A stretch of DNA of 64,000 bases from assembly GCF_040654195.1 (NCBI RefSeq), contig NZ_JBFAHM010000004.1, forward strand, positions 62,001 to 126,000. Reading direction: 5' to 3'. Both the position numbers and the translations under genes were made by a program. The notes beneath the pieces were generated by a model. It was not told the origin of the DNA. It saw nothing but the letters and a program-made list of their open reading frames with translations, and did no database searches. Shown one piece after another: positions 1 through 7,390 of this stretch. Every line of letters begins with the position of its first letter. Positions within the stretch are counted from its first letter, which is position 1. The stretch is from Hamadaea sp013361475. Its GTDB lineage: Bacteria > Actinomycetota > Actinomycetes > Mycobacteriales > Micromonosporaceae.

Positions 1-852
1 CGGCTCTACGACTGGGTGGACCTGCGCCCGATCGACCCCGCCGCGGCGGACACCCCGGAAAGGCTGGGGGAGTTGCTGGCCCGCCTGCACTCCTGCGCGC
101 CCGCCGCCGGCCAGCAGGAGCCGTGGTACCACCAGGCGCCCGACGCGGCACAGTTCGCGGCCTTCACCGATCAGCCCTGGTCGGCGCGGCTCGACCGGCT
201 GCTTACCGACCTGCCGCAGCTGACCGGCGCGCTGACCCCACCAGATCCGGCGGCGCTGCGGGTGTGCCATCGCGACCTGCATCCGGAGAACGTCCAAGCC
301 GGACCGGACGGCGACCTGGTGGTGCTCGACTGGGATCAGCTCGGCCCGGCCGACCCCGCCCGCGAGCTGGTCCAGACTCTGTACGCCTGGTTCACCATCG
401 ACGCCGACGACGCTGCGACCGACGCCTCGAACAACGTCTCGAACAGCGTCTCGAACAGCGTCTCGAACAGCGTCTCGAACGGTGTCGAGGCAGGTGCCGG
501 GGACGCGCCGGTCGGAGATTCGGCGTACCGCCGGGCCGAGGACCGGATGGCCGCCTGCTACGCGGCCTACGTGGACGCCGGGGGACCGGGACGCGTCACC
601 GGGCCGGGCGACTACACGATGCTGCTGGCCGACCGGCTGAACTTCCTGCTGCACCAGGCCCGTATCGCCGCCGACCCAGGAACCTCCGCCGACGACCGGG
701 CCTGGGCCGAACTGGAGATCGACGAGACGTTGCGGCTGCTGCCCACCCCGGAGCAGCTGCGCGTCAGCCCCGCGCGTATCGGGCGAACGCGTCCCGCAGC
801 ACCCGGCCCACCTCCGGATGACCCGCGCCGTGCTCAGCCGGGCCGACGATGA
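1..852 (+). CDS. Aminoglycoside phosphotransferase-family kinase, C-terminal part (5' end outside window)
   Basis: The reading frame is open from base 1, so the N-terminal lobe lies outside the window. The visible part has the catalytic-loop motif HRDLHPENV near base 270 and the metal-binding VVLDWDQ about 20 residues later, as in the APH/choline-kinase fold. This predicts ATP-dependent phosphorylation of a small molecule; the substrate cannot be told. A stretch of SNSV repeats (bases 424-483) interrupts the region after the DWD motif. The last 89 bp overlap the convergent peptidase gene and encode a Pro/Arg-rich tail unlike a kinase, so the original stop may have been lost. The family is clear, the substrate is not. 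Confidence 0.75.
   Translation, partial: RLYDWVDLRPIDPAAADTPERLGELLARLHSCAPAAGQQEPWYHQAPDAAQFAAFTDQPWSARLDRLLTDLPQLTGALTPPDPAALRVCHRDLHPENVQAGPDGDLVVLDWDQLGPADPARELVQTLYAWFTIDADDAATDASNNVSNSVSNSVSNSVSNGVEAGAGDAPVGDSAYRRAEDRMAACYAAYVDAGGPGRVTGPGDYTMLLADRLNFLLHQARIAADPGTSADDRAWAELEIDETLRLLPTPEQLRVSPARIGRTRPAAPGPPPDDPRRAQPGRR
424..483 (+). repeat. 12-bp tandem repeat inside the kinase gene
   Basis: Five 12-bp units of the type GTCTCGAACAGC lie head to tail (units at 424, 436, 448, 460 and 472; the three from 436 to 471 are identical). Each encodes four residues (V-S-N-S), so copy-number changes keep the frame. It sits in a loop region of the kinase and may vary in copy number between strains. 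Confidence 0.85.
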
Positions 853-1687
853 CCAGCTCCGCGTCGGTCCAGCGCTGCGCCAGCCGGTACGCCACATCCG
901 GCGGCCCGCTCACGTCGGCGCGCCCGGTCACCAGCACACCGGGGATCCCGTTCAGCTTCACCGCGTCGGACAGTAGCTGCCCGTCCGGCAGGAACCCGGC
1001 GTTGGCCCAGTAGTGCGTGACGAGCCGGGCGAACTGCAGCCGGAACCTCGGATCGGCGTACCGGGGATCGGGTGACGGGCCGGACAGCACCGCCACATGC
1101 GTGTCCTCCCACGCGCACCACTGCTCGGCCGCCGCCGCCCGCACCGCCGGATCCGGATCGCTCAGCAGCCGGGCGTACGCCGCCGCCAGGTTCCCGTCGC
1201 GCTCGGCGGCCGGCACATGCCCGGCGAACCGATCCCACTCGGCCGGGAACAACCGCCCCATCCGACGGGTCACCCAGTCGACCTCGGCCGCCGTCGTCGT
1301 CACCACACTGAACAGCACCAGCTCCGACACCCGCGCCGGATGCGCCTCGGCGTACGCCAACCCGAGCGTCGACCCCCACGAGCCGCCGAACACCAGCCAC
1401 CGGTCGACGCCCAGATGCTCCCGCAGCCGCTCGACGTCGCCGACCAGATGCGCGGTCGTGTTCGCCGCCAGCGACGTGTCATGGTCGGCCACGTTCGGGG
1501 TGCTACGCCCGCAGCCCCGCTGATCGAACAGCACCACCCGATACCGGTCGAGGTCGAAGTGCCGCGCCCAGGAGGGACCCGAACCCGAGCCCGGCCCGCC
1601 GTGCAGGCACACCGCCGGCTTGCCCTCGGGATTGCCGAGCACCTCCCAGTAGAGCCGGTTGCCGTCGCCGACGTCGAGCATCCCCAT
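764..1687 (-). CDS. pip: Proline iminopeptidase (alpha/beta hydrolase, S33)
   Basis: This enzyme removes N-terminal proline from peptides in the cytoplasm. Family motifs in order are the oxyanion-hole HGGPG, DQRGCGRS, the nucleophile elbow GGSWGS and a C-terminal GPAEHGAGHPE that supplies the histidine; length (307 aa) is typical. The ATG at 1687 is chosen over an upstream TTG at 1702 because a strong GGAGGGGG lies just before it. The promoter contains a perfect TAACAG-CA-CTGTTA dyad overlapping a TATAAC -10, so a TetR-type repressor probably controls it. It is divergent from the beta-lactamase-like gene at 1782. Whether it acts on proline or other small substrates cannot be settled by sequence alone. 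Confidence 0.88.
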   Translation of the reverse strand: MGMLDVGDGNRLYWEVLGNPEGKPAVCLHGGPGSGSGPSWARHFDLDRYRVVLFDQRGCGRSTPNVADHDTSLAANTTAHLVGDVERLREHLGVDRWLVFGGSWGSTLGLAYAEAHPARVSELVLFSVVTTTAAEVDWVTRRMGRLFPAEWDRFAGHVPAAERDGNLAAAYARLLSDPDPAVRAAAAEQWCAWEDTHVAVLSGPSPDPRYADPRFRLQFARLVTHYWANAGFLPDGQLLSDAVKLNGIPGVLVTGRADVSGPPDVAYRLAQRWTDAELVIVGPAEHGAGHPEVGRVLRDAFARYARG

Positions 1688-1706
1688 GCGCACCCCCTCC
1701 AAGATT

Positions 1707-1720
1707 TAACAGCACTGTTA
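1707..1720. promoter_or_regulatory. TetR-type operator-like dyad over the pip promoter
   Basis: TAACAG-CA-CTGTTA is a perfect 6+2+6 inverted repeat. On the minus strand it overlaps a TATAAC -10 hexamer (1717-1722), with the pip Shine-Dalgarno sequence about 10 bp downstream. Size and symmetry match TetR-family operators. No TetR gene is in the window, so the regulator is unknown. Confidence 0.55.
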
Positions 1721-1737
1721 TATCATGGCGCCATCTG

Positions 1738-1773
1738 CCTAGTGGTGTTAGGTTAAAACCTAGAGCTACTAGG
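1738..1773. promoter_or_regulatory. 36-bp nested dyad upstream of the beta-lactamase-like gene
   Basis: Outer arms CCTAGT (1738-1743) and ACTAGG (1768-1773) and inner arms TAGGTT (1749-1754) and AACCTA (1757-1762) share one centre at 1755.5. The 3' edge touches the AGGGAG ribosome site of the gene at 1782. A dimeric regulator site (MerR-like symmetry) or an RNA hairpin masking the ribosome site are both possible. Confidence 0.5.
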
Positions 1774-1781
1774 GAGATGTC

Positions 1782-2852
1782 ATGAGCCTGCACCACCAGA
1801 TCCAGACCTACCTCGACCACCTCATCACCACCGGCCGCGAAACCGGCCTCCAAGTCACCGCCTACCACCACGGAAACCTTCTCACCGACGCCGTCGCCGG
1901 CCACGCCGACCACCAGGGGAGAGCAGTCACCCCCGACACCCCGTTCTTCGCCTTCTCCATCGGCAAAGGCCTCACCGGCGCCGCCATCCACCTCCTCGCC
2001 GACCGCGGCCACCTCGACGACGACCTCCGCCTCGCCGACGTCTGGCCCGAATTCGCCCAGCACGGCAAAGACACCATCACCCTCCGCCACGTACTGACCC
2101 ACAGCGCCGGACTACCCACCGTCCCCGCCGACACCACCGCCGAACACCTCGCCGACTGGAACCACATGTGCGACCTGCTCGCCGACGCCCAGCCGATCTG
2201 GGAACCCGGCACCCGCCACGGCTACCACGCCTGGACCTACGGCTACCTCGCCGGCGAAACCGTCCGCCGCGCCACCGGCCGCACCCTCAGCGACATCCTC
2301 GACACCGACATCGCCACACCCCTCGGCGTACCCGGCGAACTACGCTTCGGCGTACCCGACAGCGACCTGCCCCGCCTCGCCGTCCTCGAAGACCACGGCT
2401 GGACCGCAGCCTTCACCCAACTCAGCACCTACGCACCCAACGTCGCCGCCGCCGCACCACCCGGCGTACGCCCCGACGCCACCCTCGGCAACCAACCCAC
2501 CATCCAGCGCGCCGACATCCCCGCCGTCGGCACCGTCACCGCCCGAGCCGCCGCCCGCCTCTACAGCGCCCTGCTCACCGGCGAACTCATCTCACCCGAC
2601 CGGCTGAAGACCGCCACCACCACCGCCGTCACCGGACCCGACTGGACCTTCGGCGGACCCAGCGCCTTCACCCTCGGCTTCGGCGTCATCGACGACACCT
2701 GGATCGGCTACGACGGCAGCGGCGGCAGCATCGCCGCCATGGCACCCGCCCACGGCATCGCCCTCGCCGCCACCAAAAACGCACTGTCCTACGGCGACGA
2801 CGACCCCATGGACACCATCCGCCGCATGGTCCTCGACGCCGTCACCGGATAA
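1782..2852 (+). CDS. Serine hydrolase of the class-C beta-lactamase / family VIII esterase type
   Basis: A 356-residue protein of the beta-lactamase (PF00144) fold. The SxxK nucleophile motif is S-I-G-K near residue 60 (FAFSIGKGLTG); a YGY in WTYGYLAGE stands where the YxN motif is expected; the C-terminal GYDGSGGS takes the place of the HTGxGG motif. The third YxN residue is thus not asparagine, which favours an esterase or peptidase over a true beta-lactamase. There is no signal peptide, so it is probably cytoplasmic. AGGGAG five bases before the ATG fixes the start. The upstream 36-bp dyad suggests regulation by a DNA-binding protein. Codons end almost always in C. Confidence 0.8.
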   Translation: MSLHHQIQTYLDHLITTGRETGLQVTAYHHGNLLTDAVAGHADHQGRAVTPDTPFFAFSIGKGLTGAAIHLLADRGHLDDDLRLADVWPEFAQHGKDTITLRHVLTHSAGLPTVPADTTAEHLADWNHMCDLLADAQPIWEPGTRHGYHAWTYGYLAGETVRRATGRTLSDILDTDIATPLGVPGELRFGVPDSDLPRLAVLEDHGWTAAFTQLSTYAPNVAAAAPPGVRPDATLGNQPTIQRADIPAVGTVTARAAARLYSALLTGELISPDRLKTATTTAVTGPDWTFGGPSAFTLGFGVIDDTWIGYDGSGGSIAAMAPAHGIALAATKNALSYGDDDPMDTIRRMVLDAVTG

Positions 2853-2879
2853 CGCCGACACCGGCTACCCGGGCAACAA

Positions 2880-3569
2880 TCACTCCGGCCCGGTCAAGAA
2901 CGGAACCACCACTGCCAGGAACTCCGCCAAAGCCTCCCGATGAATGTGATGCCCCACCGGAATCTCCACCACCCGCGCATCCGCCAACCGGCCGGCCGCC
3001 ACCGCGAACAACTCCTGCGGCACATGACTGGCCGCCCCACCCGCCAGCAACAACACCCGCGCCGACACCAGGCCCAGCCGATCCCACCACGCCGGATCCG
3101 GATCAGCCAGCTGACCCATCACCGCGACCAGCGCCTCCCACGCGAACGGCAACTCCTCCTCGGGCGGGGGACCCAGCGGACCACCCCGCAGATCCCCAGC
3201 CCGAGGCGGCGGACTGTCCTCGATCACCAACCGCCGCACCCGACCCGGCCGCTCCTGCGCCACCAGCCACGACACCGTCCCACCCAGCGAATGCCCGATC
3301 ACATCCACCGCGTCGGCGCCCAGCACGTCCAGCAACCCGAGCACGTCGTCCCGCATCAGCTCGAACGAGTACGCCCCCGGCCGATCACTGTCCCCATAAC
3401 CCCGCAGATCCACCGCGTACACCCGATGCGACCCCGCGAACGCCGGAGCCACCGAATCCCACGACGACCTCGTCGACCCACCCGAATGCAACAACAGCAA
3501 CGGCCTCGCCCCAGGCGCACCCGACACCTCAACCGCCAGCCGCACCCCGTTCACCGTGAAGAACTCCAC
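2880..3569 (-). CDS. Alpha/beta hydrolase
   Basis: A 229-residue alpha/beta hydrolase with an oxyanion LLHSGGS, DLRGYGDSDRP, the nucleophile elbow GHSLGG (Ser) and a C-terminal PVGHHIHRE supplying the histidine. The GTG at 3569 is chosen because GGGAGG sits six bases upstream and homologous folds begin with a strand like EFFTVNGVRLAVE; the frame stays open further upstream but without a ribosome site. It starts 20 bp after the NUDIX-arginase gene and is probably co-transcribed with it. The substrate is unknown. Confidence 0.8.
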   Translation of the reverse strand: MEFFTVNGVRLAVEVSGAPGARPLLLLHSGGSTRSSWDSVAPAFAGSHRVYAVDLRGYGDSDRPGAYSFELMRDDVLGLLDVLGADAVDVIGHSLGGTVSWLVAQERPGRVRRLVIEDSPPPRAGDLRGGPLGPPPEEELPFAWEALVAVMGQLADPDPAWWDRLGLVSARVLLLAGGAASHVPQELFAVAAGRLADARVVEIPVGHHIHREALAEFLAVVVPFLTGPE

Positions 3570-3589
3570 CGCACCTCCCGGCGTACAAG

Positions 3590-4798
3590 CTAACCGGACG
3601 AACGGAACCGCGCCGCCCCCACAAGCTCGTCCACGACGGACCACGCGACCACCGCAGCCGGATCAGCGGGGGAGACCGGCATGAACTCCGCGACCCCCGC
3701 ACCCACCACATCACCCTCCGACACCAGACCACGCAGCGCGCCCGTCAACCGAGCCGCCGACAACCCACCCGCCGCCGGGAAACCCACCGACCCGAACACC
3801 GACGGATCCAGCACATCCAGATCGACATGGACATAGACCCGCCGCGAACCCACCACCGACACCACCTCCTCCGGCGGCACGATCGCGATCCCCGCCCGCT
3901 CGACGAACTCCACCTCACCCGGATCCAGCTCCCGCGCACCCACCAGCACCACCTGATCCGGCCGCAACGGACGCTCCGGCACCAACCCCGCCGGACCCTC
4001 ACCCAGCAACGTCCGCAACACCATCCCGTGGAACGCCCCCGACGGCGACGACTCCGGCGTATTCAGATCCGCGTGCGCGTCGAACCACACCACCATCAGG
4101 TCGTCGAACCGCGCCGACGCCGCCGAGACAGGGGAGAGGTCCACCGAACAGTCCCCGCCCACCGTCACCACGAACCGCCCCGCCAGCTCCGCGACCGCCT
4201 TCGACACCCGCGCGGCCACCTGCTCCACAGCAGACCAGACTGGTACGCCGTCCGGCACCTCGACGAACGTATGTTCCAACGCAGGGAACCGCCCGGCGAT
4301 CAACCCAGCACCGGCAGCCAACCGGCGCGCATCACGCCGTGACGAACCCTGCCACTGTGGAACCACCAGCAGCGCATCCCGCCGGGCGTCTTCAGTGCGG
4401 GGCTGCCGGCCGGCCAGGAACCTTCCTAGGACATCCACGTCGAGGTGCACGAGGGGCCGACCGTCCCAGATGGACTCCGGCCCGGCGAACTCCAACGCCA
4501 GACCCTCACCGAGCACCAAGTCATCCGCCGACGCCGACGTCTCGGCCAGAAACACGAACCGCTCGACATCCCGCCCCGGCAAGACGTCATACGCGAAGAA
4601 CTCGAACGGCCCCACCGGCCGCAGACCCGTCTCCTCGAACAACTCGCGGCGCGCAGCTTCCTCCGGCGACTCGCCGGGCTCGATGACACCCCCCGGCAAC
4701 GCCCACAGGTCCGGGAACGCCGCCTTGTCCGGCGCCCGGAGTTGCAGCAGAACCCGGCCGGCCGGGTCGACGAGAAGAACGACCGCGATCTGGATCAT
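3590..4798 (-). CDS. NUDIX hydrolase fused to an arginase-family domain
   Basis: Residues 1-135 form a NUDIX domain with the full GX5EX7REUXEEXGU box starting at the GG of ALPGGVIEPGE. Residues about 145-400 resemble the ureohydrolase (arginase/agmatinase) fold: GGDCS, WFDAHADLN and HVDLDVLDP line up with the Mn-binding motifs GGDH, DAHxD and DxDxxDP. The first ligand is Cys instead of His. NUDIX domains hydrolyse X-linked nucleoside diphosphates; arginase-family domains hydrolyse guanidino compounds. The pairing in one chain is unusual and the joint substrate unknown. The ATG at 4798 follows TAGGGT by 6 nt without a Shine-Dalgarno, as in leaderless genes. The alpha/beta hydrolase follows 20 bp downstream. 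Confidence 0.8.
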   Translation of the reverse strand: MIQIAVVLLVDPAGRVLLQLRAPDKAAFPDLWALPGGVIEPGESPEEAARRELFEETGLRPVGPFEFFAYDVLPGRDVERFVFLAETSASADDLVLGEGLALEFAGPESIWDGRPLVHLDVDVLGRFLAGRQPRTEDARRDALLVVPQWQGSSRRDARRLAAGAGLIAGRFPALEHTFVEVPDGVPVWSAVEQVAARVSKAVAELAGRFVVTVGGDCSVDLSPVSAASARFDDLMVVWFDAHADLNTPESSPSGAFHGMVLRTLLGEGPAGLVPERPLRPDQVVLVGARELDPGEVEFVERAGIAIVPPEEVVSVVGSRRVYVHVDLDVLDPSVFGSVGFPAAGGLSAARLTGALRGLVSEGDVVGAGVAEFMPVSPADPAAVVAWSVVDELVGAARFRSSG

Positions 4799-4810
4799 GC
4801 GCAGACCCTA

Positions 4811-5453
4811 GCGGGAGCCTCCGACAGTCCCCGGCGGCCCTTTTGGGCGTGTTTGACCCTAGGCCTACCCCTCACCAGGGGCGTTTCGGCGCTCTACGGC
4901 GATCTGAGGGCGTTTTAGCAGGTCAGATGGCATATTGGAGATCAACTCGGGTGGTCAGCGGCCCGGTCGGGCCCGGTCGCTCGGATCTCGTCCGGTTCGG
5001 CGGCCGACTTCGGGGTGCCCGCGAGAGATCACCGGTGGAGGAGCGAGCTCTCGGCGAGACGGATGCGTACCCCGACGTTCGGGAGTCGGGCATCTGCCGT
5101 TCCGTGATCGTGATCTTGGAGTCGAATTATTGGTTCCCGCCCCCGTCGGTCCGGTCGGTTCACCGTTTCTTCTGCGCGCCCATAACGGTCATTATGGGCG
5201 GCCTAAATCCGAGCGGGTTTCCACGTTCAGACCGGATTTCTGGATATCTGGATTAGGAATATCAGTAATCCCGTAATTCATAACCGGACAGGCCGAAACA
5301 TGTGGGCCGGGTTTCCCCGCGTACGCGGACCGGAATCGCTCCCTCTCGGCCCGCACCAACATGATCAACTAACGGGTGGCGATAATCGGCCGATGCTGCT
5401 CGTGATGAGTCGGGGGGTGTCGGCCGCCGGGCGCCTCTCCCCCGCTGCTGATC
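4811..5453. other. 640-bp gene-free region
   Basis: No frame here has a convincing coding pattern. It holds a small CCCCT/AGGGG hairpin near 4870 and a strong hairpin at 5177-5200 (9-bp arms CGCCCATAA and TTATGGGCG, six-base loop). An AT-rich patch follows at 5215-5285, unusual for this DNA. The strand composition changes here: the + strand is C-rich to the left and G-rich to the right whichever way the genes point. Confidence 0.6.
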
Positions 5454-5462
5454 TTGGTTAGC

Positions 5463-5987
5463 ATGCCGGTCGTGGAGGTTGTGCGGGTCGGGGCGGACGA
5501 GTTCGCCGTCGTCGTGGACGGGTTGGCGGACCTGCTGGTGGACGCGGTGGCCGGTGGTGCGTCGATGGGGTTTCTGCTGCCGTTCGGGCTGGTGGAGGCG
5601 CGTACGTGGTGGTCGGGTGTGGAGCCGTCGGTGGCGGCTGGGCGTACGGCGCTGTGGGTCGCGCGGGACGCGTCCGGGGTTGTGGGGACCGTGCAGCTGA
5701 GGCTGGAGCTGGAGTATCCGAACGGGCGTCATCGGGCCGAGGTCGCGAAGTTCATGGTGGCGTCGCGGGCTCGGGGTCGTGGGATCGGCCGGGCGTTGCT
5801 GGCCGCGGTGGAGGCGGCGGCTGCGGGGCTGGGGGTGTCGTTGCTGGTGCTGGACACGGAGACGGCCAGCCCGGCGGAGGGGTTGTATCGGTCGGCGGGG
5901 TGGATGGAGCTCGGTGTGATGCCGGGGCATTCGGCGGATCCGTGGGGTGTGCTGCGGCCGACGACGTTCTTCTACAAGCAGCTGTGA
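5463..5987 (+). CDS. GNAT-family N-acetyltransferase
   Basis: A 174-residue GNAT protein. VGTVQLRLEL is followed by EVAKFMVASRARGRGIGRALL, the acetyl-CoA pyrophosphate-binding motif A (R/QxxGxG/A), and by the C-terminal YRSAGWMELG strand. It probably acetylates an amine of a small molecule or protein. The ATG at 5463 is preferred over TTG 5454; there is no Shine-Dalgarno sequence. A strong hairpin begins right after the stop. Confidence 0.8.
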   Translation: MPVVEVVRVGADEFAVVVDGLADLLVDAVAGGASMGFLLPFGLVEARTWWSGVEPSVAAGRTALWVARDASGVVGTVQLRLELEYPNGRHRAEVAKFMVASRARGRGIGRALLAAVEAAAAGLGVSLLVLDTETASPAEGLYRSAGWMELGVMPGHSADPWGVLRPTTFFYKQL

Positions 5988-6022
5988 CGCCGCCCGCGCG
6001 ACGGGGGTACGCGCGGGCGGCG
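5988..6022 (+). terminator. Hairpin terminator after the GNAT gene
   Basis: Perfect 13-bp arms CGCCGCCCGCGCG (5988-6000) and CGCGCGGGCGGCG (6010-6022) with a nine-base loop begin at the base after the stop codon. There is no U-run. It lies between convergent genes and can serve both. Confidence 0.75.
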
Positions 6023-6039
6023 GGTCTGTGGTGGGCTGG

Positions 6040-6780
6040 TCAGCCGGCGTTGCCGAAGGCGGTGACGGCGTGGGCTTTGCCGAGCGGGTTGCGGATGGTG
6101 ACGATCCAGTACTCGCCGGTCGCGGTGAATTGGGCGCTGTAGACCCAGTGGGGTTCCCCGGTGAGGGTGAGGGTGTAGCCGGCGGGTGGGGCGTCGGCGA
6201 CGACGGAGTCCACGACGCTCTGGGAGGACAGGGCGAGCATGCGGGGCTTGTTGTGGTTGACGAAGGCGTCGAGGTATTCGCGGGCGTACTTCTCGGCGTC
6301 GGTGTAGTAGACGGTGACGTCGAGGCGTACTTCGGTGATGGCGTGGTCGGTGGCGTCGTTGCGGGTGCGGATGATCAGGTCGGAGCCGAGTTTGTTGCGG
6401 TAGGTGCAGTAGGTGGCGCCGGCAGCGCCGTCGCAGGTGGCTTTGGTCCAGGTCATGTCGAGTTTCGGGGTGCCGATCTTGGTGACCTGGGTGTAGGCGG
6501 CGTCGGTGGTGAGGTTTTTCAGCTTGGTGGTGTCGCAGGTGAGCCAGGCTTTCATGAACTGCAGGGCGGTTCCGTCGCCGCCGGTGACGGTGCCGGTCAT
6601 GGCGCAGGCGGTGGTGGTCGCTGCGGTCGACGGTTGCGGGGAGGCCTCGGTGGTGGTGGTCGCGGCGGGGCCGACGGTGGTGTTGGCCGAGGGTGCGGCG
6701 CTGGGTTCGTCGGTGCTCTGGCAGCCGGCCAGGAGGGCGAGGCCGGCGAGCAGTGCGGCGGCGGTCGCGGTGAGGCGCAT
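6040..6780 (-). CDS. Secreted lipoprotein of unknown function
   Basis: A 246-residue protein with a lipoprotein signal peptide: MRLTATAAALLAG leads into the lipobox LLAGC, and the mature chain begins Cys-Gln-Ser. A Thr/Ser/Ala/Pro-rich linker of about 40 residues precedes a folded domain with paired cysteines (ACAM, LTCD, TCDG, TYCTYR), suggesting disulfides outside the membrane. GGAGA lies before the ATG. An 8-bp inverted repeat (GTGAGGTC 6796-6803, GACCTCAC 6816-6823) sits in the leader and could be an operator or mRNA hairpin. I do not recognise the domain. Confidence 0.75.
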   Translation of the reverse strand: MRLTATAAALLAGLALLAGCQSTDEPSAAPSANTTVGPAATTTTEASPQPSTAATTTACAMTGTVTGGDGTALQFMKAWLTCDTTKLKNLTTDAAYTQVTKIGTPKLDMTWTKATCDGAAGATYCTYRNKLGSDLIIRTRNDATDHAITEVRLDVTVYYTDAEKYAREYLDAFVNHNKPRMLALSSQSVVDSVVADAPPAGYTLTLTGEPHWVYSAQFTATGEYWIVTIRNPLGKAHAVTAFGNAG

Positions 6781-6819
6781 CGGGGTTCTCCGTCGGTGAG
6801 GTCGGTGGCTCAGGTGACC

Positions 6820-7035
6820 TCACGGTAGGGAGTCGGCGGGTGGTGGGCCATCGGGGGCGGTACGGATCTTTGCCGCCGTCCGGTGGGTCCGTACCGTCGT
6901 GCGTACCGGGTGGTCGGGCGGGCCGGTGGGTTCGGGGCGGGCCAGGTGGCGGGCGAGGTATTGGCCGGTGAGGCTGCCGGGCTGGCGGGTCAGGTGGTCG
7001 GGTGTGCCGGCCGCGACGAGGGTGCAGTGGCGGAG
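6820..7035 (-). pseudogene. Remnant of a UvrA-like excinuclease C-terminus
   Basis: The minus-strand frame between the two neighbouring genes reads LVAAGTPDHLTRQ, then PGSLTGQYLARHL, then a degenerate Pro/Thr/Arg tail to a stop at 6820. UvrA and its paralogues end in a similar pattern (GTPxxL...SxTGxYL). Only the last 30 or so residues are present; the ABC domains are missing and there is no start codon. It begins directly after the stop of the small GNAT gene, which suggests a deletion joined the two. Confidence 0.5.
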
Positions 7036-7335
7036 TTAGCGGACCTTGCGGGTCGTACGCGCGACGATGTCCTCGTATTCGGGGTGCTTGTCGAGCCAGC
7101 CGTGGATGAAGGGGCAGATCGGCACGACCGTGCGGCCTTTGGCGCGGGCGTCGTCGAGGACGGCGCGGGCGAGCGTGGAGCCGACGCCCTTGCCCTCGTA
7201 CTCGGGGATCACCTCGGTGTGGGTGTAGGCGATGATCGCCCCGGTGAGCTGGTAGGTGACGAATCCGGCGAGGTCGTCGCCGTCGCGGGCTTCGAATCGT
7301 TCGCGTTCGGGCACGTCGGTCACGGTGAGTTGCAT
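7036..7335 (-). CDS. Small GNAT acetyltransferase, YjdJ/Gtn type
   Basis: A 99-residue single-domain GNAT of the short YjdJ class: GFVTYQLTGAIIAYTHTEV, then EGKGVGSTLARAVLDDARAKG (acetyl-CoA motif), then the family-typical VPICPFIHGWLDKHPEY near the C-terminus. The acceptor is unknown. The ATG lies 6 nt after TAGGCT with no ribosome site, so it is probably leaderless. It is divergent from the double-GNAT gene, with 55 bp between the start codons. Confidence 0.85.
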   Translation of the reverse strand: MQLTVTDVPERERFEARDGDDLAGFVTYQLTGAIIAYTHTEVIPEYEGKGVGSTLARAVLDDARAKGRTVVPICPFIHGWLDKHPEYEDIVARTTRKVR

Positions 7336-7341
7336 GCGTTC

Positions 7342-7383
7342 AGCCTAATTCGGTCGCCGGGCGGTATGCGGCGGACCTACGCT
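7342..7383. promoter_or_regulatory. Divergent leaderless promoters
   Basis: A minus-strand -10 TAGGCT (7342-7347) is 6 nt from the ATG at 7335, and a plus-strand -10 TACGCT (7378-7383) is 7 nt from the ATG at 7391. Neither gene has a Shine-Dalgarno. The hexamers are 30 bp apart, so each -35 overlaps the other promoter. Confidence 0.55.
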
Positions 7384-7390
7384 GCGCGGC

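Noticed and set aside
424..483. Short regular repeats as a CRISPR array
   Set aside because: Units are 12 bp, have no spacers and lie inside a coding frame.
1782..2852. True class C beta-lactamase
   Set aside because: No signal peptide, and the YxN and KTG-like motifs are altered; esterase-like call kept instead.
2168..3559. A long Arg/Pro-rich + frame across two hydrolase genes
   Set aside because: It crosses the stop of one convincing gene and runs antisense to another; composition is that of a shifted GC-rich frame.
4811..5453. Replication origin suggested by C-to-G strand switch
   Set aside because: No dnaA, dnaN or rpmH nearby and no DnaA-box cluster seen; local skew alone is too weak.
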